64,000 nt of DNA. It comes from Branchiostoma floridae. Taxonomy: Eukaryota; Chordata; Leptocardii; Amphioxiformes; Branchiostomatidae. The translations under genes and the position numbers were made by a program. Positions within the stretch are counted from its first letter, which is position 1. Each line of letters starts with the position of its first letter. Below the pieces are notes generated by a model. That model searched no databases, was not told where the DNA came from, and saw only the letters and a list, made by a program, of their open reading frames with translations. This document shows positions 11,940-22,479 of this stretch, piece after piece. The stretch spans positions 2,882,068 through 2,946,067 of the forward strand of contig NC_049987.1 of the NCBI RefSeq assembly GCF_000003815.2, in the 5' to 3' direction.

Positions 11940-12420
11940 AGAGAGGGATGTTGTCTTGGCATTAACGTCCCATGAAACAACAAAGAACTTCCTTCGGGAG
12001 ATCGTCTCTACCAGGGTCTTACTGTTCTTCATGCTACGCAATGCAGCCACAAAGAAAGAGGGCCCTCTTCGTCAGAATCCAAAGAACCTTCCAAATTGCT
12101 ACAAAGATTAGTCGCCGCATACACGTCAATGGACTCAGCCCTAAAATGGTCTTTATAAAAGAGCTTTAATATGTCCACAATAGCCTCGTCATCTTGGACA
12201 ACACGTCAAAAATAATCTTCATCCGAAGAAATGCGCATCTGCCTACTTTCAGAAGAAGCCTGGCTTACAAATGAAGACTGAGGTACATTTTTCTCCCTCA
12301 ACAAACTGTTTGATTCTAGAATGGACATAAGCCCCACGAGCGTCATCAGCTGACAATTCAGACAAAGTAATTCAAAGTTAAAAAGGCTTCCCTCCTCTCC
12401 ATTGCCAGATCGCAAAAATA
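11940..12420 (-). pseudogene. Tx1-like LINE relic (linker before RT)
   Basis: The minus strand reads AIVDILKLFYKDHFRAESID, then NLEGSLDSDEEGPLS, the linker between endonuclease and RT fingers in Tx1-like LINEs, where a line like L-DSDEA..LEGPL is usual. A change of frame follows, and SRRKFFVVSWDV near 11,970 fits the start of the fingers. Related pieces at 47,740-48,480 and 48,680-49,130 in copy 2 share the sequence. Confidence 0.6.
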
Positions 12421-12549
12421 TCTGACTAGAAAAGAGCTTGATCTAACCGCCCCACTAGGCCCGAAGAGATGGACATTTGTTTTTAACATTTTCCAGTTGC
12501 TATGAGCGGCTTTTAAAATTCGTTTCTTTTTTAAATCAAGACATGACAT

Positions 12550-13140
12550 TTTTCTTGTGTTTTTTTTTTTCCTTTAGAATAGATACTTTGCTATGCCTCT
12601 ATGATTTGTTATTGATCTTCCTGGTACACCGCAGGTTTGGTCCGGGTGCAACACCATCGCTATTAGAGACTGAAGGGGGTTGTTGTAAGTTTTAGCAACC
12701 ATATTGTAATTGGTGTTTAGGACCTCGAGGGAGATTGGTCTCCTGTTGTTGGGGTCCAATTCACCCACTTTTTTTTTTGTTAAAACCCCAAACTTCTGAC
12801 TGGAGGAAAGTTCCCCAGCATCAAGATCTTCTATGAACACCATCAAGAGGTCCACTGCCAATCAAATGCCAACGTTGGTGTAACAATTTGTGGGCAGTCT
12901 ATCACTACCCGGGCGTTATAGTGCACTTTGTGGACGGAATGCCAGGTAACAGTTTGTCAGGTAATATTTAAAACAAAGTAGTACAATTGGACGGCCCAGA
13001 GATACTGGATTATCTATGCCCAAAGTTTTTGTGTCAAACATCTTGCTGAGGTCACATGCTAGGATTGGTGGATTTGCCTTGGTAGTGTCCATTCCATCTC
13101 TCTTCAGCTCCATCTCTCAAGCATACAAGTTGTTGGCAGC
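12550..13140 (-). pseudogene. Tx1-like LINE reverse transcriptase fingers
   Basis: Reading down the minus strand, RPGSDRLPTNCYT is followed by VDLLMVFIEDLDAGELSSSQ, FGVLTKKK, NNRRPISLEVLNTNYNMVAK and LHPDQTCGVPGRSI. These are RT blocks 0-2 of the Tx1/L1 clade; DQTCGVPGRSI is a strong clade marker. A 95-codon frame (12,574-12,861) is open, but the part upstream has in-frame stops. Palm motifs are absent downstream. Confidence 0.75.
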
Positions 13141-13283
13141 TTGAAATTCTTTGCCCTTCAGTCAGACATTTATATAATTAATAATAACTTATATGATTTT
13201 ACTTGTTCATACAAAGCATGTAAATGGAAGAAAACTTTGATACAGTCAACAATGCACAGGCAATATCGAGCGATTTAGATGTA

Positions 13284-13461
13284 CAGTCAAACCTGTCTAT
13301 AGCGGCCACTCAAGGGACCGGACAAATTTGGCCACTATAGACAGGTGGCCTCTGTATAGAGGTGGCAACTTGTAGATAAAATACCCAAGGGACCGACAAA
13401 AAGTGGCCACTATGGACAGGTGGCCCCTCTGTAGAGGTGGCCCCTAATACAGGTTTGACTG
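13284..13461. mobile_element. MITE with pogo-type ends and TA target duplication
   Basis: Terminal inverted repeats begin CAGTCAAACCTGT and end ACAGGTTTGACTG, flanked on both sides by TA, which duplicates as a TA target site. The interior holds two related copies of a motif around ggccactatagacaggtgg, so each half is itself repeated. The element is 178 bp and non-coding. CAG...CTG ends with TA duplication are expected of pogo/Tigger and other Tc1-mariner elements, so the pogo-like transposase seen in this window could have moved it (inference). Confidence 0.8.
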
Positions 13462-13464
13462 TAT

Positions 13465-14045
13465 AAAATTTGTCCAGTCGACACGTCATCGCTTTAGACC
13501 GCTGCCTCAATGTGGCGACTTTGGTAAGAGGGTTTTCATACCTCCTGGAATTTTGTAAATTTAAAGCCGAACATATCATCATATTTTTTTTAATATATGC
13601 AAAACCTCATTAATTTCAGGCACGGTGGTGTAGGTTTATCTTTGTGCATGGGACACCCTTCGTGTTGACTTCTCAAGTCCAACATTTGTACCCTGTATCA
13701 CAGTGGTCCCTTACCATACTTGTTAATCCTATCCTTTTCTTCCATTTCATACAAAAGCCCAGCATTCATTTTCTAAAACTTTCGATACTCATTTCGGGTA
13801 TTGACATTTACCAATTGTAAGTTGTGACAACTCTAATGATTCGATTACAATTACTTTTCCATCGGGTGTTAATTTTCTGTTAATAAACTGCTCTTTGCTA
13901 TAGTTACCAGCCCGAAATTACACTGCGTTCTAATCTAGCCAATGTAAGCCTAGGGTAGCACCACACGCTAGTTCTGCATTCTTTCCCAGTCATCAGCTTG
14001 GGTGTGTGTTAGTCTGGCATAGCCTGTGGTAATCGTTTCAGTCAG
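13465..14045. other. No gene recognised
   Basis: AT-rich sequence without motif. From about 13,910 it begins to align with 45,590 onwards in copy 2. Confidence 0.4.
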
Positions 14046-14049
14046 CTTT

Positions 14050-14195
14050 TTTTAGGAAATAGAGCTTCCTTGATGCTGAACTTTGCATTAGCATTAGCTC
14101 AACTTGCTTGTCTCATTGCAGATTGTTTGGGATGTGCATTCCAATCTACCTTTCAGGATAGGTATAATGGCTTAAGGCGTTTCAGAAATCTTAAC
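14050..14195 (-). pseudogene. CR1/Jockey-like RT relic (after palm), copy 1
   Basis: PPVKISETP on the minus strand matches PPLKIPETPLDVV in the longer RT relic of copy 2 (45,740-46,350), where this lies between palm and thumb. Here it is separated from its upstream half (14,620-14,800) by a 420-bp insertion. Confidence 0.5.
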
Positions 14196-14615
14196 TGGTG
14201 GCTGGACCACCGCATTGAATTTCTTCGCCACCGCTTCATCCTCCTTAGGACCTAATGCCCTCTGAATCATCTTCCCTAAAGCTGGATGGTAAAAATAAAC
14301 TTTCGCCTCATTCAGTGTGGCAGTAAACGTCGGTAGGCTTGCGTGGTTTACTGCTTTAGCTTTCTCTACCAAAAAAAATCAAAGCAGCCAAGACTTTCGC
14401 CGGCGATGACAGCGGGGAAGGCGTTCGCGCCTCTTTCAGCACCAGGAGTTTAGCCTCTTCCACTCTCTATATATAAGCCCCGCACTGTCGACGTCCTGTC
14501 AATTTCAGCCCTAAACTGCTGAATGGTCTCCTGAACCCCTGGCATGGCCAACTGCTGACCAGGCTGCAACACCGCACCGCCCGGCTGCTGCCCAGCGGCG
14601 GCCTGCTGAACCGCG
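14196..14615 (-). pseudogene. GC-rich coding-like insertion of unknown origin
   Basis: The minus strand encodes a Gln/Pro/Gly-rich stretch (VQQAAAGQQPGGAVLQPGQQ), then PGVQETIQQFRAEIDRTS. After one frameshift near 14,460, EEAKLLVLKEARTPSPLSSP is followed by VYFYHPALGKMIQRALGPK and EDEAVAKKFNA. Third codon positions are rich in G/C, unlike the AT-rich surroundings. It interrupts a LINE RT that is uninterrupted in copy 2, so it is an insertion private to copy 1. I do not recognise the family; it could be a captured exon or a piece of another element. Confidence 0.5.
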
Positions 14616-14619
14616 TCTT

Positions 14620-14800
14620 TGGAAGGGGAACAACAACAGCCTGTTTCCAGTGGTTTGGTACATCCTCCCTCTTTGAATGTATTGAAGATGTGGTGGCCAT
14701 GGCACGGGTAAGCAAGCTTACGGAGCGACTTCAGAGGCATGTTGTCTGGACCGGGTGCCTTGGTTGTCTCATCGCCAGCAGCTGCAACACATCCCAAATT
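14620..14800 (-). pseudogene. CR1/Jockey-like RT fingers relic
   Basis: TKAPGPDNMPLKSLRKLAYP is followed by IFNTFKEG and, in another frame, PNHWKQAVVVPLPKT. This is the conserved opening of RT in Jockey-superfamily LINEs (KA.GPDN then W..A.VVPLPK). One frameshift separates the two parts. Confidence 0.7.
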
Positions 14801-16110
14801 TGGATGTGTTTAGCAAGGGATTTGGAAATGTTTATATATTTGGAAATGTTTAGCAATCTTGTGTTGTTGTTTTTTTGTCAACGGATATATTGTCCTCGGT
14901 ATGCAGTTTCAGGATTGATTTTTTTTAATCACACTGCCTTTATTACAATTAAAGGGTGTAACATAATGTAAATTACAGACAATGTAAAATTGAAAGTAAA
15001 ACGGAAACAATTTATATATGAATATTAATTTCAAATGTCATCATTTTTAGGCAACTTCAGTATATTGGCAGAGGGGTATCATATATTTATACAAGGTAAC
15101 ATACATGTCCACCAATGAAGCAATCACTTAAGAAGACTGCACTGTCTGTCATTATTATCTCCATCACTCGCTCACTGTATACTTATTCACACGAAATGCA
15201 CAATTTCGGCAATTAATTTAATCTTCATAATATATCAGTGGTATGTAATGCTAGAATTAAGACGTGTGCGATGCAAAGTCTAAGAAAGCTATACCTAAGG
15301 TGCAACTACCATCTGTCAATTTCAATTCATCCTTGTCACTTTGTCCAATGTCCAACTATATAAGAGAAAGCCAAAAATGCCAGTTTACACCAAGAACAGG
15401 AAGCCAGATGTTCGTCTGGTATGTTGAAAGTGTTTATAACACAAAAATACAACATTTCCCTCAAGGACAATGCCAGTAATATTTCTAAAAACATACGTAT
15501 GGTAACTCTCCAAGCGGAGGTTGAGTTACAGAGATAATAGTAGACTAAGTAGTCGAGAAATTTACAGGCATACTCCTCTTAAGAGGCTCACAAAAGAATA
15601 CCTTTCAGAAGCAGAGAAACAAAATGTTTCAATCCTTTTGCAAAATTCATGTCATCTCAATGATTAAACACTTTGCTTCGCAAAGAAATCACAAGCCATG
15701 ATGCGAGGTTAAAATCCAAACTACCTGCCATGTTCACTGTAATGTTTACTAGTTTAAGGAAAAAAAGAGAAAAATATTCTATCAGTATCCACTGTTATTG
15801 ACAATAATACTATCAGAAGGGTGCACATTTTGTTAGGGCACAAATGTCTATGTTCATTGAATAACACTAATATTGTTGAATATACTCAGAAAATATTGCA
15901 CTTTTGTATCAATGGTGTCATAAAGACTTTTCAGTCTTGTAGGAAAGAAAACAACATACAGAGAAACGTAATAGCATTGGTATAATTTTACTTAAATTTG
16001 GTAAAACTGAGAATGTTTTTGGTAAATTGGTAACTTTTTGTAGCCAGCAAAAGTTACAACAACATTTGTACAAATCAACAATCAACAATGTCATCCTGCG
16101 AGGACTGCCT
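14801..16110. other. No gene recognised (copy 1 only)
   Basis: AT-rich, with no counterpart in copy 2. Short open frames lack motifs. Together with the following exon it forms an insertion or surviving segment specific to copy 1. Confidence 0.4.
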
Positions 16111-16113
16111 GCC

Positions 16114-16556
16114 TCAGAATGAGTTTTCCTGTCCATTCTTGAGAAGGGACAAAAACAGCATTGCAGGAAACAGTGTAACTACCCCACAGTCTGATCCTCT
16201 TCTGGTTCTTTTTCCTGTTCGAATGACTGGTTCCTGGCCATAGTATGTAAATGCTGCATTGATGATCTCTCTCATTGCATCACTCCTGTTCTTGATTCTA
16301 GAATGTGATGGTCTCCTTGAGGCAAATGGTATGTCCTGTGGCCAGAAAGGTAGTCTATCTTCTTCTATCCAATGGAAGGGGCGCCTCAAAACATTTCTAG
16401 TCATTATGCCGATGTAGGTTCGCATTTCGTCCTGAGACATTTCTTCTAACTCTCTGGGCAACTCAGGGAGCTTCTTTAATTCTTCTACTTCCCTTCTTAG
16501 CTGGGTGATCTCTTCCTCAAGCTGTGCTTGTGTTTGTGTGAGGCCCTCTTGGTGGG
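16114..16556 (-). pseudogene. NRF-1/EWG-like DNA-binding domain exon
   Basis: After a possible acceptor (gaaacag) at 16,557 the minus strand is open. A coiled-coil-like stretch (LEEEITQLRREVEELKKLPE) comes first. MSQDEMRTYIGIMTRN and RPFHWIEEDRLPFWPQDIPF follow, then DAMREIINAAFTYYGQE. The order M[ST]Q..[LM]R.[FY]I..M, P.W, P.WP.DIP[WF]A and A[LM]R.I....Y...G.E is that of the DNA-binding region of NRF-1/Ewg transcription factors. The match is pattern-level only and the linker is shorter than in NRF-1. The frame runs to a stop at 16,114. It could be an exon of a domesticated or transposon-borne NRF-1-like protein. Confidence 0.45.
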
Positions 16557-16985
16557 CTGTTTCAGGATTGTTTACTCACTACTTCCTTTACTCACGTATT
16601 TGAGGGTTCACAGCATCAAACAGCGAGAGCAAAATATTACTCAAAGCTCAAGAAGCTCTTGTCAGAGATGCGCTCAAAACAAGCAAGGAGTCGAGCAGAA
16701 TCAAGTGTAGGGCGTAATGGATAGACTTGCACTGTTTTGATTGCTTTAGACTCAGCTTGATGGAACTGGGATTTCATCTTTATTCAGTCATAATCAGATA
16801 CAGATGCAGGGTGAATAGGCCCACCTATGGACAGTCTTCTTGGTCGTCCGGTTATTTCAGCGAAGACATTTTAGAAGTACAATTAACAATTACAAGCATG
16901 GAGGTCACAATCATTATAGGATGCTAAGATACACGACCATAAACTGGAACCGTGCCGGGGAGAAACAAAAAAAGTTCTAGGTCAA
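16557..16985. other. No gene recognised
   Basis: No coding motif, repeat end or RNA structure seen. Confidence 0.35.
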
Positions 16986-16989
16986 TAAA

Positions 16990-17500
16990 GTGTCAGACAC
17001 AGGATGTCATCAGAACAAGGAAGTCAATACTGGCATTTGGATGCTGACACGAAGCAGTTAATACGCTGATAAGATGGTACGGAAGCAATAGTTCTTGAGT
17101 GCTGGTGATATCCAGGTTTTTTTTAGCATGAGTGCTGATTACTTTGCAGGGGAAGTTTGTATCTATTGCCTGGGATAAAATTTTATAGAAGTCCGTGTTC
17201 CTTGTGCCTCCAACACTTCCACTGGTATTGAGTTTGCCAAATGATAGAATATTCGAATCCCTCATTGGTGGTGTCTGACGTTTAGTGATCTTTCTTGGTG
17301 ATGTTTGGGCTTCATTAGGATAATGTTATGGTCGCCACGCCCCAGAGGTGCTTTCACAGTAGCATGAGGATAGAATTCATTAATTTTGAGGTCTAGAGTT
17401 GCCTCACATCTGTTACTGGCACATTACCATCAACATGTACTCCGTGTTCAGCTAATCACTGCATCCTTGCCAGCAAACACCTGACGAATTCTCAATTCAT
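16990..17500 (-). pseudogene. CR1/Jockey-like endonuclease end and linker, copy 1
   Basis: The minus strand gives PHATVKAPLGRGDHNIILMK, the C-terminal box of the apurinic-type endonuclease (consensus LGRSDHN, with the catalytic Asp and His). The linker follows as MRDSNILSFGKLN, DFYKILSQAIDTNFPCKVI and later pieces, as in Jockey-superfamily elements. Frameshifts separate the parts. A matching relic at 46,800-47,110 also keeps GDHN. Confidence 0.65.
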
Positions 17501-17879
17501 TTAAGACCTGCAGGACAAAGAGGATAGAACCATTTTCTGTACTTCTTCAGTGCTCACGCGGATTCTTCATATAGAGCAAGGAAACTCATTGGGGACTTCA
17601 TCCTTACTTTGAGCGATTGTACCATCTTTTCTTTATATTTTCCTGATAATGTTTTCCTGTCACTCTTTTTTTGAGAAGAAAGAAAAAACGCTATTGATTT
17701 TTCTCCTCTCCAAACCATCCTGCTTGTACTCTTACACCATCTAGTTAAAATTTAATCAAACCCCTGTTTAGTTTTCTGGTACTCAGTGATCAAAGAATGA
17801 GTAGGCGATCCCTAGTCAAGATTATGAGCTGAGGTAGGTCTGTCTGTTTATCCATAAGTGCTTGTTTCCTTGACCATCT

Positions 17880-18180
17880 TAAGTCTATTATTAAGGACCT
17901 TCCCGAGACGTTTATAGTCTCAGTCCAACAAGGAAATGGGGCGACGGTTCGTAGGTTCCAGAGGGTCTTCTTAAAAGGAAGGGTAATGACACCAAAACTC
18001 TGGCTCCAGGAAAGCTCACCAGAAGAGAAAAAAGTTCCTCAAAGACAGAGAGGAGATTCCCGGTATTGACGTCCCAGAAAGAATACCATATCATAGATAC
18101 ACCGCTCCATGACCTTGCTCACAATGGACCTGCCTGTAATTTTGTACGTTTCCAGCAAGAGTCAACCACAGTGGAACTGA
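17880..18180 (-). pseudogene. Junction of Tx1-like and CR1-like RT fragments
   Basis: From about 18,090 down, SVFEELFSLLVSFPGARVLV is followed in another frame by PTNRRPISLL, Tx1-type RT fingers. Directly upstream (18,095-18,180) the sequence matches the CR1-like fragment at 51,510-51,590. In copy 2 these two pieces are 2.66 kb apart with an RTE-like LINE between them, so copy 1 has lost, or copy 2 has gained, that segment. Confidence 0.6.
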
Positions 18181-18469
18181 CAGATTTGTTAAACAGCGCA
18201 AGGTCAGAGAAGTGCGAGTGAATAGCAAATTTCATTGGCGTTTCAATATTAGGACGTAGAAGCCAAAATATACGTTATTTGTCGTACAGCAATGACAATT
18301 CTTGAAAACCCTGAAATAAATGATTTTGGAGCAGTGTATGTCTATAACAACTGTTTTAAAGTCTTAGGCGCCATGATGGCAATTTGAAGTTAGTAACAGT
18401 TACTCGTAACACAAGGGCATATTTACAGTTATATCATAATCCCTTTCACTCTAAAAAAAACGTTACTTT

Positions 18470-18720
18470 CTGGCAGCCACACGGGCTCTCAGGTAGACCT
18501 TTAGTAGTCTGTTCTTGGTGGTTTGACGCGAATGTCTTCTTCTATAACAGTCCTAGAACCTTGTCAGTAGACGTGTGGAAGACACCTTTGCTCAGGTCCT
18601 GAGACGTCCAGTGCCTGGCCTGTCTTTCACATCACATGTTTCATGAAACTTTGTTATAAGGTTGGAGATGGTAGTTTTTTGCAACTTCAAGTAACGCTTT
18701 AATCTGCCCTACAGCACGAA
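18470..18720 (-). pseudogene. Tc1-like transposase relic 1
   Basis: ARHWTSQDLSKGVFHTSTDK, a stop, and later LLKVYLRARVAA match the region after the paired helix-turn-helix in Tc1-like transposases. The better preserved copies at 19,990-20,490 and 51,610-52,040 support this. It has in-frame stops and no catalytic domain. Confidence 0.55.
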
Positions 18721-18729
18721 ACTTATCCA

Positions 18730-19980
18730 CATAAGACAGACATGATATGGTAATGTTTTGCGTAAAAGAACAATAATGGTGGGACTAATAAGTTCGCGAC
18801 TTCCATGCGTTATACAAAGACAGTCTTAATGTGTTTATCTACGTTGGTTTCAGATGGACCTTTATAACCGAGCAGGAAAGTTGATTTGGTTTTAAAGCAT
18901 CCGCTCATGAATGAAGACCAGTGTATCATGTCACCGTTATGAAGTAATTCTTTTTCCATTTGTAAGAACATTCCAGTGCTTTCATTGAGGTGCATCGAAT
19001 ATGATAGTATTAAGTGGTCGATGTTTCCCTCATGTTACAGTTGGTATATTTACCGTCTCCTTTGGAGTTTTTTTTACAACCCAGTTTCCTACTCTCTAGT
19101 TCTAATGTATTTGCCCTGACTTTGAATTTAAGTGTGCTTAATTCCGGATGGGTGCTGTCTTTCCGTTCAATCTCTTGTTTATCTATTTATTTGAAAGTAT
19201 AAACAGAACATTGGTTGGGAAAGCAAGTCAGACGAAAGACACCTCTTCGAGTTGCCTCTCTTTACAAAAAAGTAATAGTAATAACGATAACAAAGACGAC
19301 AATGGAAACATTGATAACAAAATAATAATAACCATATAAACTGCATAAAATAGTATTAAAATAATAGCAATGATGATACTAATATCAACAATAATAACAA
19401 ATCAATGACATCAAAAATAGAAATAATAGTAAAGTAAGATTCATATATGAAAAATTTGAAAAAGGGGTGCAGTTAGGTTTTTTGGTCTGTTTCCAGGGTC
19501 TCTCTCAGGGCGTCGAGTTCCTTGATGGAAACATGCTCTTTGCCATGTGCCATTTTCGATGACCAGTGATGTCCTATTTGGACCTTCTCTCGTTCTGTGT
19601 CCATCACCCCATCCCATCTAAAACACCCCAAGGCGAGTGTAAAGACCTATTTCTTCTCCTACAAGCACCCTTCCCAATCGTTCTAACACCATAAACTTTT
19701 TTAAAATCTGGGACGCATACAAGGGACAAAGAAAGCAATGGATGTACGATGTAGAATGAAGGCAGTTTTTGGAACAATCCCTATTTTGCGCGTCGCTTAC
19801 ATATTAAGTTGCCAGATTTCTGTCAAACTTTCTGAATATTGTTACAAATAGCACGTCGTCCTGGAGTGAGAATTAAAATGAGCCTTTATTTCTCGTTGCT
19901 TTCATTATCTGCTCTTCTGTTAACACATGAACCAAAACGAGAAATGACGTAATTTGCTCAAACGAACATAAACATTTCTG
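18730..19980. other. No gene; low-complexity AAT/AAC-rich tract
   Basis: No coding pattern. 19,260-19,440 is a degenerate run of aataat/aacaat units. The remainder is featureless to me. Confidence 0.5.
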
Positions 19981-19989
19981 TTTGCAAGA

Positions 19990-20490
19990 AAATAATAATA
20001 ATTTCAAGTTGTTCACCGAGTCAGTAACAGGTAGACCTTCCGCTTGCCGTTACCACAGCCTGGTACCCCCTCCTCATGCTTCTCACCAGTGGAGCTGCCG
20101 CTCGATAGCGTTTCGGAGTTTCAAAACTGATGATGATTTTCGAAAACGATTACCGGTTGATTTGATCCACGGCAGCTTTACGAGAAGTAGTTGGCCAATG
20201 TCCTGTACTTGCTGCACAGCACTTCCAATCCTCACCAGATGGTCTAACTAAGATTTTCTCGGATCGTTTGACGCGAAGGTTTTCTTCTGTAACGGTCCGA
20301 GAACCTTGTCAGTAGACGTGTGGCAGACAACATTGCTCGGATCTTGAGACGTTTGGTGTCCGGCCTGTCTTTCACATCACCGGTCACATGAAACTTTTCT
20401 ACCAGTTTAGAGATGGCACTTTGGTGCACTACAAGTAACACTGCAACATCCCTCTGATGGGCGCCAGCTTTACCAAAACTTGTAACAAAT
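19990..20490 (-). pseudogene. Internally deleted Tc1-like transposase
   Basis: The minus strand opens AHQRDVAVLLVVHQSAISKL, then FHVTGDVKDRPDTKRLK, the Tc1-type helix-turn-helix and GDV.DRPR.GRP box. At about 20,240 it jumps to the C-terminal end, where LVRIGSAVQQ is followed by LRNAIERQLH and a degenerate GG.TR ending. The catalytic DDE core is missing, so this is a deletion derivative. It is equivalent to 51,610-52,040 of copy 2, which has the same deletion point or one close to it. Confidence 0.65.
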
Positions 20491-20593
20491 TGACAACTGA
20501 AATTTATGACAACTGGAATGATATCAATTATTTGAAGGAATAATATTTTAGAAAAAGGAAACGTACAGAAGTCAACCTTAGTTGGTTCATTTG

Positions 20594-20701
20594 TAGCCTG
20601 GTATCCAGCCGTAATATAGTTCCCGAGTCTCTCCTCTCCACAATTACTGTGAAGAGGAGAGAAGAGACTCTGGAACTATATTACGGCTGGATACCAGGCT
20701 A
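20594..20701. mobile_element. Foldback element (near-perfect palindrome)
   Basis: Both ends read TAGCCTGGTATCCAGCCGTA and continue as inverted repeats, identical for about 30 bp and similar for about 46 bp, leaving a loop of some 15 bases. The duplicated locus near 52,145 lacks it, showing the empty site gttggtggatctg. Flanks gttcatttg and gtggatttg then look like a 9-base target duplication with two changes. It is non-coding. The 9-bp duplication would suggest MuDR-type mobilisation, but 8 bp (hAT) cannot be excluded. Confidence 0.75.
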
Positions 20702-21059
20702 GTGGATTTGACAATAAATGATATCAAGTTGCAACCTAAGTAGAAACCATCATTGAAAACAATATAATAAATTTAAGAAATGTATGCCAAATTATGAAAT
20801 AACAATAAACACAATTATACTGACAAAGATATTGAGATGGTATTGATACCAGGCAAGTAAATTTGTTACACAAGTCGTTTTTCAAACTCAATAATATGAA
20901 GTGCAAATAAAAAAAAACTACTTCAATCGAACCAAAATGCTAAGCTATAAGAATGTAAAACAAAAAAATAAAATACAAAAAAATATATAGAAAATAAGAC
21001 TTCAAATAAACATTACTAGTGATGATATGGTAGAAATGTCTGCACATGCATGTTTTGTA

Positions 21060-21240
21060 TTGTAATATGTATCCCCCCCACCCCTGTGCTGGGCCCTCCC
21101 GCCCCTTATCCCGAATCCCCTTCCCCTCGCGCGTCGTTGCCCGCGCCCTCTCCTCCTCGTCGGCCACGGCCCCTCGGCATCCACGGCCTCCGCCTCCACG
21201 GTGCTCGCCTTGTGCCTTTAGCCACATGGCCACAGTGTCT
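21060..21240 (-). other. GC-rich coding-like block, copy 1
   Basis: The minus strand encodes ATTREGKGIRDKGREGPAQG, preceded by a Gly/Arg/Glu-rich run. The same peptide (ATTREGKGIRDKGRKGPAQG) is kept in copy 2 at 52,545-52,600, again on the minus strand. Base composition is far more GC-rich than the flanks. No domain is recognised. An in-frame stop lies upstream near 21,270, so it is not clearly a working gene. Confidence 0.4.
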
Positions 21241-21730
21241 TCCACCGAAGCCTACTCTACGTCGCCGATGTAGATGGCGACCAAGACCTTGAAGTCACCC
21301 GGCTGGACCTTCACTTGGTAGCTGATAGAGGCGCAGCACTTCACTTCTTTGACTTCGGGTGGCCGGATCTAGCTACTGACTCGACCAGGAACTTTAAAAG
21401 GCTGGTCATTGTCGTCGGGTCGAAGGCGGAGCCCCACCTGGTTACAACAGCACGCATCAGACGTTCGGAGTCGTGCCCTGTTACCCACCTTCCAACCGTT
21501 CCGTTCTCTCTTAGAGTGCCCTCAATTCTCCTCCTGCATGCACAACGACAATAACCAGGACAACACTTAAACAATCCCGTTGCAGGAGAGAGATACTGAT
21601 TTGTACCTGCAGTGCGCTGTTCCAAACTGTGGTTTCACACCTTCCTGACGACATACTCAAAGTCAAACAAGTTAAAACGGAAAGCAGGTTCCTATACCAC
21701 TCCCTTTTAAAGTAAACCACGGGGCTATAA

Positions 21731-21732
<2 letters not shown>

Positions 21733-21773
<41 letters not shown>
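21733..21773. repeat. (AT)n microsatellite
   Basis: An uninterrupted AT dinucleotide run of about 40 bases, just past the end of the duplicated segment. Confidence 0.95.
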
Positions 21774-21774
<1 letters not shown>

Positions 21775-21775
<1 letters not shown>

Positions 21776-22478
21776 AAGTCTATGAACAATCAGGAAGGAC
21801 AAAATGTCAATTCACACTCGGAGGCCAAACGTAAAACATTATCTGTCACCACGTGGAAAATAATTTTCACACTCTGAAAATCCAAGAAAAACCTACCGCT
21901 CCAGCGGAAAGAGTGCTAAAGCACGTTACCTGGGCAAAATAAGAGCCCAGTGGCGCCCCTTAGCAATCTCTGGAAGCTGAGACCAACACAACCCTCCTGT
22001 CGGCATCTTCAGCTTGTTTCTGTTAGACATGTTTCGCTTTGGCGGTACCGGCAGAGCGGAAGGTCCGGCGTGGTCGGAGAACCTGGCAGCATGCGCGTTG
22101 TGCTCAGGTTCTATATATATACCTGCCGACCGGAAATGACGTCATCCTTGTCGGACCAATGATCGAACAGAATAAATACTGTATGATATTGCTATAACTA
22201 GATACACGTTACTGCTTTGATTTCAAAAAGTATTTACAGGTATTTGTCCCACAAACTATTCAATTATAAACTGTACTGGTGGAAGCATATTTGAGAGAAA
22301 CAACTTTACGCGGTGCAAATATCTGCTTGCGCTAATATGTTTGGTTCTAGAATTTGTATAAAGCTGTATATTTGCGGTTCAGTGGATTCGGGGCAACGTA
22401 TTAACGTTAACATGGCTAGGAATAAAATAAGTAATATTCCAGGTAAAAATTCATGATAAAGATACCACAGGCCAAATA
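21775..22478. other. No gene recognised
   Basis: Sequence between the end of duplication copy 1 and the third pogo-like fragment. No coding pattern is seen. Confidence 0.4.
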
Positions 22479-22479
22479 T

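Larger units (their letters stand above)
640..21660. repeat. Segmental duplication, copy 1
   Basis: This segment aligns in the same orientation and order with about 28,830-53,345. Matching blocks occur throughout, interrupted by insertions private to one copy. Pairs include 1,240-1,740 with 29,660-30,290, 2,390-2,720 with 31,580-31,850, 5,030-7,560 with 32,660-36,090, 8,640-9,120 with 41,640-42,250, 10,180-12,000 with 42,725-44,650, 17,280-17,700 with 46,905-47,540 and 20,000-21,660 with 51,610-53,345. Identity judged by eye is roughly 75-90% within blocks. Unrelated elements keep their order, so a duplicated chromosome segment is more likely than repeated independent insertion. Exact ends were not determined. 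Confidence 0.8.

Noticed and set aside
11674-12111. 145-codon plus-strand frame as a host or membrane protein gene
   Set aside because: The counterpart in copy 2 has indels that break it, and its 3' half lies over the antisense of a Tx1-like LINE relic.
21250-21340. Cystatin-like peptide on the minus strand (ISYQVKVQPGDFKVLVAIYI)
   Set aside because: Only a loose likeness, followed by a stop, and not kept in copy 2.
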